Shown piece by piece: positions 40,949 to 52,176 of a DNA stretch of 64,000 bases. The stretch comes from Billgrantia tianxiuensis. Its GTDB lineage: Bacteria; Pseudomonadota; Gammaproteobacteria; Pseudomonadales; Halomonadaceae. Below the pieces are notes generated by a model, which saw only the letters and a list, made by a program, of their open reading frames with translations, was not told where the DNA came from and ran no database searches. Both the position numbers and the translations under genes were made by a program. Each line of letters opens with the position of its first letter. Position 1 is the stretch's first letter. The DNA is taken from NCBI RefSeq assembly GCF_009834345.1, contig NZ_CP035042.1, positions 992,001 to 1,056,000 of the forward strand, given 5' to 3'.

Positions 40949-41590
40949 ATGTCTCTCATGGAAGCCCTGCATTGGCGTTACGCCGCCAAGCGCATGAATG
41001 GAGCAGAAGTGCCGCAGGCCACGCTCGATACCATCCTCGAGGCAGCGAGTTTGGCGCCGTCGTCCTATGGCCTTCAACCCTACAGTGTGCTGGTGGTGCA
41101 AGACCCAACGCTGCGTGAGCGAATCCGACACGCTGCCTGCAACCAGCCTCAGGTCAGCGAATGCTCCCACCTGCTGATCTTTGCCATCTGGACCGAAGTG
41201 GATGGCCGGCATGTGGACGAGCTGATCGCACTGACTGCTGCAGCGCGCGGTATCGACCCAGAGGAACTGGAAGGGTATCGGCAGTCGCTCCATGCTGCCG
41301 TTGCCGGCTTCACCACGCCGGAGGCACGGCAGCAGTGGGCGGCTCGGCAGGCCTATATCGCCTTGGGCACGGCCCTGACCGCTGCGGCAGCGGAGCGGGT
41401 CGACGCCTCGCCGATGGAGGGGTTCGACCCGCCGGCAATGGACGCTCTGCTGGGGCTCGAAGAGCAGGGCTTGCGCAGTGTGGTGCTGCTCGCGCTTGGC
41501 TATCGCGATACGCAACAAGATCGCCTGGCCGGGCAGGCCAAGGTGCGCTGGCCCAGGGAGCGCTTCGTGGTGGAGTGGAGCGGGGCCTAG
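40949..41590 (+). CDS. NAD(P)H-dependent nitroreductase family protein
   Basis: 213 residues. It begins MSLMEALHWRYAAKRMNG, with the FMN-binding AASLAPSSYGLQPYSVLVV near residue 31 and ARQAYIALGTALTAAAAERV in the middle, as in the NfsB-like group. It reduces nitroaromatics or quinones with FMN. It starts 14 bp after the EamA gene and is probably co-transcribed under the MarR regulator. Its stop shares four bases with the convergent cupin gene. Confidence 0.9.
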   Translation: MSLMEALHWRYAAKRMNGAEVPQATLDTILEAASLAPSSYGLQPYSVLVVQDPTLRERIRHAACNQPQVSECSHLLIFAIWTEVDGRHVDELIALTAAARGIDPEELEGYRQSLHAAVAGFTTPEARQQWAARQAYIALGTALTAAAAERVDASPMEGFDPPAMDALLGLEEQGLRSVVLLALGYRDTQQDRLAGQAKVRWPRERFVVEWSGA

Positions 41591-41898
41591 ACGCTGCCTT
41601 CCTTCTCGACGACCAGCACCCGGGCTTCACCGATCGGGCAAGCGATATGCTCGGTACCCACCGAGGCGAAGAAGATATCGCCTACTTCCAGCAGCTGCGA
41701 GCGCTCGCCTTCTGGGCTGCGATAGCGCATCTCCACCTGGCCATCGAGCACCACGAAGACTTCCTCACCGTCGTTGACGTGCCAGCGGTAGGGCTGGTCG
41801 GTCCAATGCAGGCGGGTGGTGATGCCGTTCATGTTGGCGATGTCCTTGGCGCCCCAGGCGCGCTCGGCGGTGAAGTCCCGGCTGCGGGTGATTTCCAT
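41587..41898 (-). CDS. Small cupin-domain protein
   Basis: 103 residues, single cupin: WHVNDGEEVFVVLDGQVEMRY carries motif 1, and DIFFASVGTEHIACP carries motif 2 with His. Metal-binding ligands are partly present (H in WHVND, E in EEVFVV, H in EHIA). The function is unknown; such proteins often bind small acids or sugars. Confidence 0.85.
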   Translation of the reverse strand: MEITRSRDFTAERAWGAKDIANMNGITTRLHWTDQPYRWHVNDGEEVFVVLDGQVEMRYRSPEGERSQLLEVGDIFFASVGTEHIACPIGEARVLVVEKEGSV

Positions 41899-41931
41899 GA
41901 GGCTGTATCCTTCGCGCTACGATACGTTTTC

Positions 41932-41993
41932 CGGGTGAACACCCGAAGCTTCGAGCGCAAGCCTGAGTGCCTCTCCAGGTTTGCGCTCGAAGC
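41932..41993. other. Two adjacent hairpins, one with an 18-bp stem
   Basis: CGGGTG-AA-CACCCG (41932-41945) is directly followed by an 18-bp stem with a single mismatch (G-U in RNA), arms 41948-41965 and 41976-41993 around a 10-base loop. It lies between the cupin start and the end of the azoreductase gene, both on the minus strand. There is no poly-T, so it may be a processing or mRNA-stability structure or a mobile palindromic unit. Confidence 0.7.
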
Positions 41994-42043
41994 CATTATG
42001 CTCGGCGAATCGGTCGTTGCGCCATCCTTGCCGCTGCCGGCGT

Positions 42044-42712
42044 TCAGGATGGGATTCGGGCCGCCTGGTGGGAGAGTGCCAGACGTTCTGCGAGTTGCTC
42101 CGCCTGCAAGCAGGCGTGTCGGCGCGCTTCGCCGTCGATCTCGCTGCCAAAGAGAGTCTTTTCCACGATCACCGATTCGATATCGATAATGCCGACAAAC
42201 TTCAACCACATCTCGAAGTATACTTTTTGGTAGTCGTATTCTTGCGAGGGCGTAAACGAATCGTTGGCGTAGCTCAGTCCCCTGGCATAAACCACGATGG
42301 CTTTCTTGCCAGTGAGCAGGCCGCTGAATCCAGACTCAGGGTCGAAGGAAAACAGGATGTCCTTCTGCGAGACCAGGTCGATGAAGTGCTTGAGTTTATA
42401 GGGAATGCTGAAATTCCACAGCGGCATCGAAAACAGCAGAAGGTCGGCCTCGTGCAGGTGGGAAGCGAGCTGACGCAGGCGATCCCAGGCCTGTTGCTGA
42501 GCTGGCGTCAGCGGTGTGCCGGCTAGCCCGGCGTATTTCGCGGCCATGGCGCTCTCGTCGAACTCGGGGAGCTCGATGTCCCATAGATCCAAATGCTTCA
42601 CTTGGGTGTCCGGTATATGTCCACGGAAGTTCGTGGTGAAGCTGTGAGCGGCTTCCAACGACGCGGAGCGCTGCCGGCGGGGAGAAGACGAGACATGCAG
42701 GATAATTGTCAT
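42044..42712 (-). CDS. FMN-dependent NADH-azoreductase/NAD(P)H dehydrogenase-like flavoprotein
   Basis: 222 residues, flavodoxin-like fold: LHVSSSPRRQRSASLEAAHS phosphate loop, LLFSMPLWNFSIPYKLKHFI at the FMN site and VVYARGLSYAND. It is a paralog of azoR at 10 kb. It is divergent from the LysR gene at 42950 across an AT-rich promoter region and probably controlled by it. Confidence 0.9.
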   Translation of the reverse strand: MTIILHVSSSPRRQRSASLEAAHSFTTNFRGHIPDTQVKHLDLWDIELPEFDESAMAAKYAGLAGTPLTPAQQQAWDRLRQLASHLHEADLLLFSMPLWNFSIPYKLKHFIDLVSQKDILFSFDPESGFSGLLTGKKAIVVYARGLSYANDSFTPSQEYDYQKVYFEMWLKFVGIIDIESVIVEKTLFGSEIDGEARRHACLQAEQLAERLALSHQAARIPS

Positions 42713-42949
42713 GGCACAAATCTCGGTGATTGTTCATTCTTATATGCCAGCACTTTTGGATCGGAAATATAAATTAAATCATGTGATGGTATTTATAATG
42801 AACCGAGATGATGTTTTTTTCGTAACTCTGCTACGCTGTTTGAGGGGGTAAGGCAGCACGGTAGGGCAGAGAAATCATCAGGCGGCGTCGCTATGACGAG
42901 CTGCCGAGTGATACATAAAAACTGCAAGCCATATTTATCATGGACAGAT

Positions 42950-43822
42950 ATGCATATGCTCGATCTGCTTCTCTTGAGGAGTTTCGTTGCCGTCATCGAT
43001 GAAGGTAGCTTCACTCGGGCTGCCAGTCGCCTGCACCTGACCCAGCCGGCTATCAGTGGACACCTGCGTCGTCTGGAGACGCAGGTTGGCAAGCCTTTGC
43101 TTCGTCGTACGACACGGGCCTTCGAAGTGACACCGGACGGAGAGTGCCTGGCAGCGTATGCCAGGGCCATCTTGGCGCTCAACCGCGATGCCATGACCCA
43201 GCTTTCTCGCTCCTCCTACCAAGGCAATGTGCGCTTGGGAGTTGCCGAGGATTGCGTCACCGTCCCGCTGATGCGCGCGCTCAGGGAGTTCGTGGAAGAC
43301 AACCCACAAGTCGAACTCGGCGTGCGGGTGGGCATACCCGGCGACATGATCGTGGCCATGAAGCGAGGCGATGTGGACCTGATACTGGGGGCTCAGTGCG
43401 GCTCGCAGGAGCCGGGGCGCCTGCTATGGCATGAACCGCTGGTTTGGGCCTGGACCGACCGCTGCCCTGTACGCTTGCCCTCTCCACTACCCCTGGCCCT
43501 GTTTCCGGAGGCTTGTCCCTACCGCGAAGCCGCCTTGACCCAACTGGCGCTGGCCGGCATTCCGCAGCGCATGGCCATGCTGTGCACCAGCGGAGCCAGC
43601 CTGCGAGCGGCAGTGGAGGGCGGATTTGCGCTGGCACCGATGCCGGAGAGTCAGCTCGGCCCCGGGCTGGTTGCCCTGTCGGAAGAGCACGGCCTGCCTC
43701 TGCTGCCTGAGGCCGAGTTCATGCTGATGACCAGCCCGACGGGAGACCAGACCGTGCTCTCGGCCTTGGCCGACCGGATCGTCGAACATCTTTGCCCCAC
43801 CCCGGTAGCGGAGCCGGCCTAG
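42950..43822 (+). CDS. LysR family regulator
   Basis: 290 residues. HTH LLRSFVAVIDEGSFTRAASR, then LHLTQPAISGHLRRLETQVG; substrate-binding domain from GNVRLGVAEDCVTVPLMRAL. ATG 42950 or 42956 starts a normal LysR N-terminus; the longer frame from 42893 lies in the AT-rich intergenic region. It is divergent from the azoreductase-like gene and likely regulates it in response to an electrophile or aromatic. Confidence 0.9.
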   Translation: MHMLDLLLLRSFVAVIDEGSFTRAASRLHLTQPAISGHLRRLETQVGKPLLRRTTRAFEVTPDGECLAAYARAILALNRDAMTQLSRSSYQGNVRLGVAEDCVTVPLMRALREFVEDNPQVELGVRVGIPGDMIVAMKRGDVDLILGAQCGSQEPGRLLWHEPLVWAWTDRCPVRLPSPLPLALFPEACPYREAALTQLALAGIPQRMAMLCTSGASLRAAVEGGFALAPMPESQLGPGLVALSEEHGLPLLPEAEFMLMTSPTGDQTVLSALADRIVEHLCPTPVAEPA

Positions 43823-43883
43823 GAGCCCGGACATGTCATTGGCATGAAGGACGGCCAAGCCGTCGTCAGGGAGGAGAACAAGA

Positions 43884-46800
43884 ATGCGACTGAGCAGTGT
43901 CATGCGATTGGCCGCCAGGGCCTCGACCGGGAGCGACTCGATCTTTGCCAAGGCTCTTGTCAGGGCAGCGGCCAAGCCGCGCCCGGCCAGCCAGCCACAG
44001 TTCACCCCACAGCAGAGTGTTACGACACCGCAATGGAACGCTGGCACGACCTTCCATCCGGCACAGGCCACGAACAGCGCGCCTTTCCCAGGCTATGGCG
44101 TCTATTCGATGGAATATCTGCAACAGCAGTTGCAGCTCAACGCCGAATCGCCCGTTTACGGCCCCTCTGTGCCGGACAATTTCGAGACTCCAGTATTCGA
44201 TCCGCAGAGCCATGATCCCTTGCAGCGAGACGACCTGTTCCAGCCTGTCGATAACAGTACCGAGCCAGGGCTTGTCAGCAACGAGGAGGTGGTCGATCAA
44301 CTCGAAGCGGCGGGTTACGAGGTCGAGATCACCGAGCTGCCGAATAGTGACGTGGTGATATTCGCTATCACCGACAGTGATGGCAACAGCGAGACGGTGG
44401 TAGTGGCGGAGGATGGGTCGCAAACGACGCTGGATCCCAAGCAAGAGACGACTCGCGAAGGTGTCGAGGAGATCGTCGATGGGGTCGCCGATGGCCAGAG
44501 TATCGACGAAATTGCCGAAGCACAGGGGCTGACCCCCGAACAGGTGGTTGCCCAGCTCCGAGCGGCTGGTTTCGAGTTCGAATCAGGAAGGGAAGGCGAG
44601 GGACCGAGCTACACCAATACGACCAGAATCATCGATGCAGAAAGTGGTGACCTCATCGTCAGTCACGAGACTGGGCCTGATGGCACACAGACCACCCTGA
44701 TAATCGATGACGATGGAAACGAGACTCGCCGGACCGAGCACACCGACGGCAGCACCACCGAAGAGGTGACCGAGTCGAATGGTCGCGTGACCGAGACTGC
44801 CGTGGATGCCGATGGCACAACGACCACGACGGTCAAGTACGAGCAAAATGGCGTGTCGGTCGAAGAGGTTACGGTCGATGACGGTGAGACCACGACGACG
44901 ATCATCGATGAAGACGGTAATCGCACGGAACTAGCGCCCGAGCAGGATACTAGCCGCGAAGGCATCGATGAGATCGCCGAAGCGGTCTCCGAAGGCAAGA
45001 GCATCGATACGATCGCCGAGGAAATGGGGCTGACCCGTGAACAGGTCGAGGCTCAACTGGCGGCCGCAGGATTCGAGGTCTCGGAACATACGGAGCCGGA
45101 CGACAGCGTCTCTCGGCGCATCGTGGATGCGGAAACCGGTGAGGAAATTGCCAGCTATCGGTTCTCGATGAACGCCTTCACCCGCAGCTCATTATATATC
45201 GATGCAGCAGGCAATGAGGTGCGCCGCACCGAATACCAGGATGGCCGCAGCGTTGAGACTCGAATTGAGACCAATGACAGAAAGACCGTCACCAGCGAGA
45301 GTGCCGATGGAGAAACGACGGTCCGGGTGACCCACAACGGCTATACCGTAACCACGCCGCCGGATGGGGACATCACAGTGCGTCGTGAGGAGGATGGTGC
45401 CAAGGTAGAAGTCGAGCGAGGGACGCCTCTCGAGGCGATGGTCGAGACATTGATGGCCGTTGACCTTGACAGTTCAGATGCCGATGAGGCCCGGGCGGCA
45501 GAGGTTGTGCTCGCCGCGGTGGAGCGCGCGCTGGCTGGTGAAACCTTCCAGGAGCTTTACGGAAGCGATGGCACCGATGGAGCCGTGGGCGAGCAACAGA
45601 GAGCCCTGGACGACGCAATCGATGAATATGGTCCCGGCCAGCAGCCGGACAGGAATGTCACCTACGAGAACCCCTACGGAGACCCACCGCTAGAGCCGCC
45701 GCCCTCGGGAGGCGACTGGGTGCCCATGTACGGCCTGTGGATGGATCCGGAGGTAGCCAAGGCTACGGCAGCGCTATACGCCTTGGAAGCTGAGCAGCTC
45801 AGGGCCTTTGCTGAATTCGAGCGAAGCCAGGCGCAGTTGGATGTCTTTGCACTCGATCCGGCCTATGAGGAAGCGCTTCGGCGAGCCGGCAACATGTTCG
45901 ATGAGGCCTTGGCTCCGCAAGGCTTGGTGTGGGTTCCGCCCAAGGCGGAGGGGGCGTTGGAGGATGCCCGCGAACGGCTGAAGGGAGCGGAGACCCGGCA
46001 GGAAGCTGCTGGTGAAGCCATGGAGGAATATCAGGAGGTCGAGCGTCTGCTGAATGAGGCTATCTCGGCTCAAGCGGAAATGCCCGACCCGCCCAATGGT
46101 TACGTTTGCACCAGTGAGGACACACCTGCCGACTTGCAGCAAAACGCTGATCAGTACGAGCAGGAGCAGAGCGCTTATGAAGCTGCCCAAGCCGATGTCG
46201 ATGTGCTTTTCTTCGAAGCCGGTCTGCACAATGCCAAGGGCGATGAGCACTTGATGGACTATCAAGTTTCTCAGCTCGAGAGCCTGCTGGAGGAGGTCGA
46301 TCCCGACAGCGATACCTATGAGGAAATCGAGGAGAAACTTGAGGAGGCCAGGGCCAGCCAGGAGGGAGCTGGCATCCAGGTGGATACGGCCCAGGCCTAT
46401 CACGATTTTCATTCGGCGCGTCGTGACAACCTTCAGTTGACCGCCGAAACCTACGACATGAGAGAGCAATTGCTCGAGGCCTTCAATGAGGACAAGGGGC
46501 TTCTTGAAGAAGGTAAGACCTTCAAGCGGCTTAATGGCAAGTATCTTGGTGAGTTTACTGGCCAGCAGGTCATTGAAGAGCGGGAGGATGGTCTGTGGGT
46601 CGTCACTCATTTCGAGAAAGGTACCACCGAAGAGCGATTGGCTCCCGAAGAGATGAGTGAATGGTGGGAGAGGAATCGCGATCCTGAACTCACCGAGACG
46701 TGGCTCGAACACGTAGAAAACCGACAGGCAGCACATGAACGGGAAGCCGAGGCGGGAGCCGATCTTCACCATGCACTCGAGAGTAGTTACGACTTTACCC

Positions 46801-49800
46801 TTGAGAGCCTAGACGAGCAGATCGCCGATCTCGAAGAAGAACTCGAGTCTCTCTTCAAGACGCATGGGCAGGGAACTCAGGAGGCACCTGAGGAACTCTT
46901 CCCGGATGATGTCGAACCGCAGGAGATCGAACTCGGTGGTCAGGAGCTGTTGGTGACACCGGACATGGCATCCGCCTTTGAGGAACATGGGTTGGAAGCC
47001 TTGAAAGCCAGCGATCAGCCAGTGGGGATCATGATCGATGGGGAGAGACAATGGGTTCACGCGGAAGTTGCGATTACCCATATAGCACTAGAAGTCGCTC
47101 GTGACGAGACACAGCGCGAAATATTAGAGGCTGCACGCGATGACGTCAGCAACAAGGCGGATCATTATGAGCTGGCTGCCGATAGCTCCATGAAATTGTT
47201 GGGCGAATCGGACGCCGATTACCAAGCGCGTATGCAATACGATGCCATTGAGGAGCAGGGCGATGAAGCATTGGATATTCTTTACCAGTCGCGCTTCCAG
47301 GAGCTTCATGCCCAGGGATTCGATACGACATTCCGTACGTTCGATGAGGATGGGGTGGGCAATTTTATCGAAGAAAATCTTGGCCTGACGGAAGGTCGCG
47401 AAGGATACGATGATGTGCTCGGTGCGATTCATGATGTTGGGGGCGAGTGGCCCACGTTGCGGGCTGTTCCGCTCCTCCACCTTGACCGTGAGGGCGGAAT
47501 GTCAGAGGTGGTTTTGCTTGCCGTTCGTGGAGATGATGGTGAGGTTCGCTATGTCGATGGCACGGGAAAGCATTATGCCGATTTGGCGGACTTCCAGGAT
47601 CATAATCGCTTATTCGGAGAAGATGGGCGGCTGGTAGTTCCCGAGAATATGGAAATGCGACCCAGCGAGGATGGTGTTATTCCTCTTGAGGTTGTTACTG
47701 CCCGCAACGTGTCGGTACAGGAAAAGATAGTTGATCCTCTGGTCGGCATCGGTACAGGGGTAGCCACCGTGCTGGCCTTTACACCAGCGGCTCCCGTGGC
47801 AGCGCCATTAGCATACTTGGGCGGAGCCTATCTCGGCTATCGAGCTTTCGAACACCAGCGCAATCATATGCAGCGTGGCGGCGATTGGAACGACTTGGAG
47901 TCGTTTATGAATTACCTCTCCATTGCCACGACTGTCTTGCCGGCTGGTGCCAGTGGCTTGCGGACGATCGGCATGACAAGAAGTATGAATGTGACGAAAG
48001 GGGAGGCCTTTCTCGCCAGCATTGGCGCCGTCAAGCCGAGTTCTGCACTGGCGGATAGCGCCAACACCTATATGCGTAGTGTCGATGGCTTCAACCGCTG
48101 GGCTCGAAAAATGGATTGGGGGCCATCGGTACCGGTACTCCACTCATGGGCATGTCCGGTTATCAACTGGCGGTAAATGGCGACCAGATGACCGGGTTGC
48201 AGCAAATCGATGCCGTCGTAGGTCTGACCACCGGTTTCGCAGGAACTGGGCTAGGCATCCATGGGCTCAGTACGACGCGCCCTCCACGTGGTAACCGGGC
48301 AGACTCTCCTTCAGAGTCCGGCGGGCAACCTCCTGCGGGAAGAGGAGGCGATACGCTGCCACCTACGCCCGAGGCGGATGCTTCAGGTGTACCAGGCGGT
48401 ACGATCCACCGGCCCGTAACTGACGAGACTCAAGGTAGCCAGGACACCCCAGCGACAGGTGAGACAGGCAATGGCATCTCTCCGACGGAGAGTACCCACG
48501 ATAGTCCAGCTTTTTCAGAACATGGGGCAAGGGAGAATGAGGGCTCCCAAACAGTCGTGGCTTCCATTAAAGGACGAGCGGAGCAGGCGGCCTTATTCGA
48601 CACCAGCACCGACACTTCCGAAGCGCGCCCTGAGGGGCGAAGGGAGACGCTGCTTGATGTGACGTTAAGCCAGCTTGGGGAAGGAAGCGCAGGGCTGGCG
48701 ACTCCTCGAATCGTTTACCGCCTCGACTCAAGAGATCCAAGTACTGTATTTGCGGAGGGTTTCTCTCCCAGGTTTGGTACTTGGAATAAAAAATATACGG
48801 ATCTGAAAGAGGCCGTGGAATCACATCTATGGGCAGATGATTCTGTTTTTGTCTCTACTTCCAGTGACTTGAGTGTGCCAAAAGGGGCGGGGGAAGGTAA
48901 CGAGTGGGTATATGTCATCGCGGAGCCTGGAAAAGGGCTCGATGTCGATGGCTATCTTGGCTCCCACGAATGGAAGGGAGCCTCCGAGGTGCTTTTCGAC
49001 TTTGTCCCAAGTGAGCGAATCGTAGGCGCGAGGAGATTGGGAGAAGAGCGTGCATTGCGACCTCGTAGCAAGAATGAGGGGGAGAACGAACCGACCTGGG
49101 CCCCACTCTATACGGGAGAGTTCGTAAGAAACCCCAACTTCAACTCTGAGGCGGCCGCTTCCATCGCTTCGCAGGCGGCTTCCGAACCAGGTTCGATGTC
49201 GCAGTTTGTTGCCCAGCCTGCTCGTGAAGTGATCACTTTCCGATTGCAGGATGACCAGGGGCAGATTGTGGATGCGCGTGTCTTGGGCCCGCGTGCTCCC
49301 GCCAGTGCTGACAATGTGTATGTCCAGCCCGCCATCGGGCCCAAGCCGCGTGGCGATGAGCCGGGAGTTGCGGGCAAGACCCATGTCTTCTACCGAGATC
49401 CGGAAACTGGCGAAGCTTTTGTCATGCCATGGATGCGGGGAGCGTCCCAAAACCACGTGCCGAGTGCGCAGCAGACCGCAACGCCACCGCAGGGTCTCGC
49501 GAGGCTTTATCGACTCGGCGATCTGGATGCGCTAAATCAGGCATCGACGGATGGCACTCTACCTGCGGGTCACTACGTCCATATCGTTCGTTCATCCAAT
49601 ACTGGGCTCGATAATGCCACCTTCTTCATCGATGGCGGCACCGTGCCCAAGAGTGGTCGCATAGATGAGAATGGACATCTCCGCTGGCCTTCCAGTCAGA
49701 AGGGACGCCCCGTCACTCTTTCCTTGCATGACCAAGGGAATGGGCAGCAGACGGTACGAATCGAGGATGCTACGGGTAGTGGAGCCTCTTCTCGTGAGGT

Positions 49801-52176
49801 GACCGCCAAGAGTGGCGATATCTTCATCGTCGTAAGCAGTGACCGTGTCACCGAGATCAGGGCGCAGATTCAGGGAGGCGGTCTGCCTTTCGCCGTCTAC
49901 AGTGGCAATGGGCTCTGGAGTGTGTCGTCTACCGTGCCGACGGGCCAGCCGTCAACGGCAACAACTAAAGCGGCGCCTACAGCACAGCAGCAAAGTACGA
50001 CACCACCCCAAGCGACACCCGTAACTCAGCAAAATGTAGCGCCACCCTCATCGACAGCGGGTGGTAGGGTCTCTGTCACCACGGATGCCCGTGGCCCGAT
50101 CGTGCGAATTCATGACTTGGGGGGAGCTGGTCGTCTGTCATAGGCCAATCATCCCGTAAGGTCTGGCGCTCACCCTATGACAGGAAGGCGGGTAATGAAG
50201 CGCTTCCCGAGACAACTATGGTACGTCGCAGCGTTCTTGAGCAGGCATTGGCGCCGGAGGAAGTAGCCAAGCTACCGCATGAACCTTATGTGCGAGTCTC
50301 TTTGGTGGCCAGTTCTCAGAGGGGTGGGCAGGGCTATACCACACCAGTGCACGCTACGAGTAACGATAGCTCACCAGCACGCCGTCGCACGGCCAAGGGC
50401 CTGGCTGCTGCATTGGTGGGAGGTTCTCTATTTGGAGTGCATAGTGCCTCTGCGCATGGCTGGACCGGCGACGTGCTCAATCGAGCGGTTTCCCCAGAAT
50501 CCCCTGCACTGGTTATTAATGGGTTGGGGTTCGGGATGAGGGGAGGGCTTATCTTCTTCAAGTCTCGTTTCGATGAAAAAATCAGAATAAACCGCGAGGC
50601 GCTAGAACGGGGCGAGGTCACGGCTGAACGGCTCAACTGGGAAGCGAGCCGTATAATTACTTCTCGCAGAGCACTGAACCTCAGCAAGGAGCAGGTGGCG
50701 AGAATCGGTAACGTAACGGAGGAGTTTTGGGCACGTTATCAAATTCTGAAAGAGTTACCTGTCACCCAAGAGAGCGTGCAACGAGGCTGGACGGAGGATG
50801 CCAAGACGCAGGCGCTCAAGCAGGCGACCAATCTTTATCGAGCGCAACTTAAAAAAGTGGCCGGGGAAGAGGCCCTGACGGTCAACCCACTGGATCCTCG
50901 TACCTGGAAGGGAGTGCTGTTCAATAGCAGTATATTAATGACACATTTGGTCAATGATGTGGTGTCGTGGCAGTATCTTCAAAACCAATGGAGTAACGGC
51001 GAGCTTGCAAGTACTAATCTGCTGGATATCACCAGTAACCTGGGGTTGGCTGGCTTCCTTGTTGCCAACGTAGTGCTCGCCGGCAGTGCGGCGACCAAGG
51101 TAGGTACGGGCCTGGCTCGCGTCGATCTCAAATCCTTGCCTTGGGTCAATAAGTTAGCAGGCACCGGCACGGCCATTGGTTCTTATTTTTATGGAATTAT
51201 GACGCCTCCATGGGCGGCATACACAATGTATGCTGCGGGAGAAGCCATGGCCAATGGGCACTGGTACACCGCCGGGGTCCATCTAGCTGCGCTGCCCTTC
51301 CAGGTCGGCTTGTCCTATTACGGCATCAGGGGGCTGCGTGATGATGCCATTTCCATGGTGAAATCATGGAAAGAGGGCCAGGATCCCAGCAGGACCTGGC
51401 CGATTCGGGTGCTTTATCCCGCGACAACGATCCCCATGGCGGCATTGACCGGTACCGAAGCCTACAACCAATTCGCTCAAGGCAATCATCTCGCTGGCAC
51501 GGCCCTGGCGGGTGGTACTCTCATGCAGATGTACTTTATCGATCTTGCGAGCAGACGGCTCAACTGGATGGATGCAGACGTACGACATGGACCATTCCGC
51601 CGTTTGACCGGTGATGACCGCCTCGCCTCGGATGGCAACCGTATCTGGGCCGGAGTAGGCTTGACACTCGCTGGAGGAATGCTCATTCCGGGTGCTTTGC
51701 TGGATTTACGTAACTACTTGGAAGATAAGGAGCTATTGCCGGATTGGGAGTGGCTCATCGCTGACCTGGAAAGCGAGGATGAGTCCGATGAACCCCCTAT
51801 CTCTGAACCTTCTGGAACTGGAGGTGTGCCGGGTCAGACGGAACAGGAAGATACCCCGCCAAGCCCGGCGCCTACACCGCAACCAGATGGGAGAGAAGGG
51901 GGTTTTGAAGAAGGCCGGGGACAATTCTCTTCCTGGCGCTGGAAGCCAGGCTTTCAACCCTTAGGGAGTCAAAGTCAAGGGAGAGCTAACCCCACTCTTG
52001 AGGAACAGGGGCATGATTGGGTTGAGGCCGATTCTTCGAGGTCTCTGGGCAGCATCGCCATTAAGCAAGGTCACGATATTACGGAGTTGGTAGAGCTTAA
52101 CCTGAGTCATATCGATGACCCCGGCACGCTGAGACCCGGAGACCGGATTTATCTACCGAAGAGGGAACTGGCATAG
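43884..52176 (+). CDS. Giant repeat/ADP-ribosyltransferase/LysM protein, candidate type III effector, with two one-base contractions
   Basis: Three consecutive frames (43884-48176, 48116-50143, 50218-52176) join into about 2,764 codons when one G is added at 48118-48122 and one at 50119-50124; the stretch 50120-50217 then has no stop. Regions: disordered Pro/Gln N-terminus; beta-rich DGN/TTT repeats and helical repeats (about 120-400); long acidic helical region (about 620-1000); hydrophobic segments near 1286-1317; a pertussis S1/LT-A-like ART domain (about 1611-1722; VYRLDSR, FVSTSS, SEVLFDFVP); further hydrophobic segments; LysM (about 2711-2760). RBS GGGAGGAGAAC. It abuts a type III secretion locus; secretion by it is an inference. 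Confidence 0.8.
44284..45090 (+). repeat. Internal protein repeats in the giant gene
   Basis: Two clear copies of a helical repeat (TREGVEEI...GQSIDEIAEAQGLTPEQV at about 44440-44580; SREGIDEI...GKSIDTIAEEMGLTREQV at about 44940-45085). A shortened form ending in QLEAAGYEVE lies at about 44290. They alternate with acidic beta-like stretches containing DDDGNETRR and DEDGNRTEL. The layout suggests a modular, spacer-like N-terminal third. Confidence 0.8.
48710..49040 (+). other. ADP-ribosyltransferase domain (pertussis S1/LT-A class) within the giant gene
   Basis: The domain opens with VYRLDSRDPSTVFAEGFSPR, matching the VYRYDSRPP opening of pertussis S1 with its NAD-binding Arg (codon 48719). 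FVSTSS holds the STS motif (Ser codon 48854). SEVLFDFVPSERIVGARRL matches the S1 segment around its catalytic Glu and the LT-A EV-x4-IP-x3-I-x-G pattern (Glu codon 48986). The R-S-E triad is therefore complete and the spacing reasonable. The target protein cannot be read from sequence. Confidence 0.85.

Noticed and set aside
48116..50143. Independent small ADP-ribosyltransferase toxin gene starting at TTG 48116
   Set aside because: There is no RBS, the first residues continue the preceding ORF's hydrophobic region, and one G restores continuity with it.
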